Source: Sphingomonas qomolangmaensis
Lineage (GTDB): Bacteria > Pseudomonadota > Alphaproteobacteria > Sphingomonadales > Sphingomonadaceae
Direction: 5' to 3'
Length of the DNA stretch: 64,000 bases
NCBI RefSeq assembly: GCF_024496245.1
Contig: NZ_CP101740.1
Coordinates: 2,789,501 to 2,853,500, forward strand
Shown here: positions 62,179 through 64,000 of the stretch, one piece after another
Numbering within the stretch: the first letter of the stretch is position 1
How the letters are laid out: each line of letters opens with the position of its first letter
Notes under the pieces: generated by a model
The model's input: only the letters and a program-made list of their open reading frames with translations
What the model was told of the DNA's origin: nothing
The model's database searches: none
Made by a program: the position numbers and the translations under genes

Positions 62179-62496
62179 ATGCCCAAGCTGATCGTCGTGA
62201 CCCGGAGTGGAGAAGAGCGCGAAGTCATGGGCGAGGTGGGCCTTTCGGTGATGGAGGTCATTCGCGACAACGGCTTCGACGAGCTGCTGGCCTTGTGCGG
62301 CGGTTGCTGTTCGTGCGCCACCTGCCACGTCCATGTCGACCCGGAATTTGTCGACAAACTCCCGCCGATCGGCCCCGACGAGAACGACCTGCTCGACAGC
62401 TCGCTCGAGCGCGACGCGCAATCGCGGCTGTCGTGCCAGCTGCAATTCACCCAGGCGCTCGACGGGATGCGCGTGCGGATCGCCGCCGAGGACTGA
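62179..62496 (+). CDS. [2Fe-2S] ferredoxin, adrenodoxin type
   Basis: A 105-residue electron carrier. The cluster ligands are C40, C46, C49 (CGGCCSCATC) and C86 (RLSCQLQF), the C-x5-C-x2-C plus distant Cys of the vertebrate/bacterial adrenodoxin type. SLERDAQSRLSCQL and DELLALC are typical. Two extra cysteines (C43, C44) sit in the cluster loop, where most relatives have Ala/Thr. Such ferredoxins serve P450s, Fe-S assembly or ring hydroxylases. The partner is not in this window. AGGAGA precedes the ATG. Confidence 0.92.
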   Translation: MPKLIVVTRSGEEREVMGEVGLSVMEVIRDNGFDELLALCGGCCSCATCHVHVDPEFVDKLPPIGPDENDLLDSSLERDAQSRLSCQLQFTQALDGMRVRIAAED

Positions 62497-62512
62497 AGCC
62501 CCCGGACGCCGT

Positions 62513-62689
62513 TCATTCGTCGCGCTTGGCCCCGTCGAGCGCGGTGGCCAGGCGCGCCGCGTCGGCGGTTTCGGCGGCCTTTTGCGCCTTGGTGCGCCCG
62601 AACCGCGCGCGATTGGCGTCGGCTTCGGCGGCGCGCGCGATCTTGTCGCGCGCCTTGCGGAAGCGGTTGAGATTGGTGACTTGCGCCAT
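62513..62689 (-). CDS. DUF4169 family small protein
   Basis: A 58-residue basic helical protein beginning MAQVTNLNRFRKARDKIARA and continuing ADANRARFGRTKAQKAAE. This matches the DUF4169 pattern (xVNLxxxRKxxxRxxxExxAxxNRxxFGRTKAEK) common in alphaproteobacteria. The function is unknown. It is transcribed toward the ferredoxin gene and away from ssb, sharing the 64-bp gap before ssb. Confidence 0.88.
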   Translation of the reverse strand: MAQVTNLNRFRKARDKIARAAEADANRARFGRTKAQKAAETADAARLATALDGAKRDE

Positions 62690-62753
62690 CGCTTTGCTAT
62701 AGCGCTGCTATGCGCGCCCGCCTATCGGGCGCCCCCACCTTTCGGAGCGAATC

Positions 62754-63308
62754 ATGGCCGGCAGCGTCAACAAGGTAATCATCGTCGGCAATCTGGGCCG
62801 CGATCCCGAATCCAAATCCTTCTCGAACGGCGGCAAGGTGGTGAACCTGCGCATCGCCACGTCGGAGAGCTGGAAGGACAAGAATACCGGCGAGCGCAAG
62901 GAGAAGACCGAATGGCATTCGGTCGCGATCTTCAACGAAGGGCTGGCCAACGTCGCCGAGCGTTTCCTGCGCAAGGGATCGAAAGTGTATATCGAAGGCG
63001 CGCTGCAGACGCGCAAATGGCAGGACGCGCAGGGCCAGGACAAATATTCGACCGAGATCGTGCTGCAGGGCTTCAACAGCGTGCTGACGATGCTCGACGG
63101 GCCGCAAGGCGGTGGTGCCGGCGGCGGTGGCGGTGCGGGCGGTGGCAGCCGCGGCGGCGGCGACTGGGGCGGCGGCGGTGACGAGTTCGCCGGCCAGTCG
63201 TCGCGCGGCGGCGGCGGCGGCGGCGGTGGTCGCTCGAGCCCGCCTGCCAAGTCGAACAACGACTTCGGCGGCTTCCCCGACGACCTGGACGACGACGTGC
63301 CGTTCTGA
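62754..63308 (+). CDS. ssb: Single-stranded DNA-binding protein
   Basis: Replication and repair protein of 184 residues. The OB-fold domain (residues 1-110) starts [20 protein letters not shown] and contains [20 protein letters not shown] and [19 protein letters not shown] Gly-rich linker follows ([20 protein letters not shown], about 118-165), and the acidic C-terminal tip ends DDLDDDVPF, which binds partner proteins. A GC-rich hairpin (GCGCCCG/CGGGCGC, 62714-62732) lies in the leader. Confidence 0.97.
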   Translation: MAGSVNKVIIVGNLGRDPESKSFSNGGKVVNLRIATSESWKDKNTGERKEKTEWHSVAIFNEGLANVAERFLRKGSKVYIEGALQTRKWQDAQGQDKYSTEIVLQGFNSVLTMLDGPQGGGAGGGGGAGGGSRGGGDWGGGGDEFAGQSSRGGGGGGGGRSSPPAKSNNDFGGFPDDLDDDVPF

Positions 63309-63314
63309 CGCTTT

Positions 63315-63442
63315 GCCCCCCTCCCTGAAAGGGAGGGGCCGGGGGTGGGTAGGGGCCTGAAGCTACGGCCTCGGCAATCGCCCCGGGCACCGTATCGCGA
63401 GCACTCCACCCACCCCCGACCCCTCCCTTCCAGGGAGGGGAG
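63315..63442. repeat. 128-bp element with inverted CCCTCCC hairpin ends (empty form)
   Basis: The left end CTCCCTGAAAGGGAG plus GGGGGTGGGT (63321-63350) is mirrored by ACCCACCCCC and CTCCCTTCCAGGGAG (63409-63438). The whole is as long as the copy at 61353. Its right interior, read in reverse, begins GAGTGCTCG like that copy. It lies between convergent ssb and metW. Confidence 0.7.
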
Positions 63443-63445
63443 TCA

Positions 63446-64000
63446 TCACCGCCGCAGCAAGAACACCGCGTGCTCGGCGCGGAAGTTCGCGGCGCTCGCG
63501 CTCGTCGGGCGGCCCTTCGACAGGAACCAGCTCCCCTCGACTGCGATGTCGCGCTCGCGCACGAACGACCGGAAATCGTCGATCGTGACGTGGTGGATGT
63601 TGGGCGTGGCGTACCATGCGACCGGCAGCAGCTGCGTCACCGGCATCCGCCCGCCCCACAGCAACGACGCGCGCACCCGCCAATGCGCGAAATTGGGGAA
63701 CGACACGAACGCCCGCCCGCCGATCCGCAGCAGATGCTCGAGCACGCGATCGGGATGCCGCGTCGTCTGCAGCGTCTGGCTGAGGATCGCATAGTCGAAG
63801 CTGTTGTCGGGATAGTCGGCCAAATCGATATCGGCATCGCCCTGCACCACCGACAGCCCACGCTCCATTGCGGCGGCGACATTGGTCGGATCGAGCTCGA
63901 GCCCGCGCGCATCGACGCCCGCGCTATCGCGCAGCGCCGCCATCAGCGCCCCGTCGCCGCAGCCGACATCGAGCACCCGCGTGCCCGGCGCGACATTGCG
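63446..64000 (-). CDS. metW: Methionine biosynthesis protein MetW, N-terminus outside the window
   Basis: SAM-methyltransferase-fold partner of homoserine O-acyltransferase MetX. The 184 residues present show VLDVGCGDGALMAALRDS (motif I), VVQGDADIDLADYPDNSFDY, AILSQTLQTTRHPDRVLEHL, RAFVSFPNFAHWRVRASLLW, and NIHHVTIDDFRSFVRERDI, the standard MetW sequence. The frame is open through the right edge, where metX would normally be found further upstream on the same strand. Confidence 0.95.
   Translation of the reverse strand, partial: RNVAPGTRVLDVGCGDGALMAALRDSAGVDARGLELDPTNVAAAMERGLSVVQGDADIDLADYPDNSFDYAILSQTLQTTRHPDRVLEHLLRIGGRAFVSFPNFAHWRVRASLLWGGRMPVTQLLPVAWYATPNIHHVTIDDFRSFVRERDIAVEGSWFLSKGRPTSASAANFRAEHAVFLLRR

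Overview
The window is 64 kb of GC-rich DNA from an alphaproteobacterium, most probably a sphingomonad (Sphingomonas or a close relative). This rests on several signs: a sphingan-like exopolysaccharide locus, class I fumarase, a 1541-residue NAD-dependent glutamate dehydrogenase, a PAS_5-type protein, a DUF4169 small protein, abundant CCCCGGA-type and CCCTCCC-type intergenic repeats, and the gene content as a whole. The identification is an inference from protein character, not from a database search.

Positions 930-31666 form one large polysaccharide locus. A tight plus-strand operon (930-10471) encodes every enzyme needed to turn glucose-1-phosphate into CDP-tyvelose: cytidylyltransferase, 4,6-dehydratase, the E1/E3 dehydrase-reductase pair, a paratose-synthase-like reductase and the 2-epimerase. 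It continues with a Wzx-type flippase, a glycosyltransferase resembling the Salmonella abequosyl/tyvelosyltransferase RfbV, and an FkbM methyltransferase. The middle (10649-21814) holds the export and polymerisation genes: Wza-like lipoprotein, Wzc-like co-polymerase fused to a tyrosine kinase, two O-antigen polymerase/ligase-like membrane proteins, a membrane-anchored helical-repeat protein, an alkaline-phosphatase-fold protein and two glycosyltransferases. The last third (22048-31666) makes GDP-D-rhamnose (Gmd and an Rmd-like reductase) and dTDP-L-rhamnose (RmlCBDA). It also encodes a further glycosyltransferase, the polyprenyl-phosphate sugar transferase that starts the repeat unit, and an exported beta-helix protein that may cut the polymer. 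Together this predicts a Wzx/Wzy-type polysaccharide containing D-rhamnose, L-rhamnose and tyvelose (3,6-dideoxy-D-arabino-hexose).

From 32145 onward the content is mostly housekeeping. It includes two tRNA-Thr genes (GGT and CGT), aminopeptidase P, oligopeptidase B, Lnt, MetK, an HWE-type sensor kinase, UvrB, a MazEF-type toxin-antitoxin pair, an M20 amidohydrolase and a metallo-beta-lactamase-fold hydrolase. These are followed by fumarase, a TonB-dependent siderophore receptor with a PiuC hydroxylase, glutamate dehydrogenase, a PAS protein, CorA, an exosortase-type O-ligase, a DNA glycosylase, ferredoxin, DUF4169, Ssb and the end of MetW.

The most unusual features are the complete CDP-tyvelose pathway in a sphingomonad, a small DUF559 nuclease gene enclosed by inverted hairpin repeats that also occur twice as empty 128-bp elements, an ambiguous (TTG or frameshifted) start for the siderophore receptor overlapping a Fur-like promoter, and an AT-rich operator plus hairpin in front of metK.
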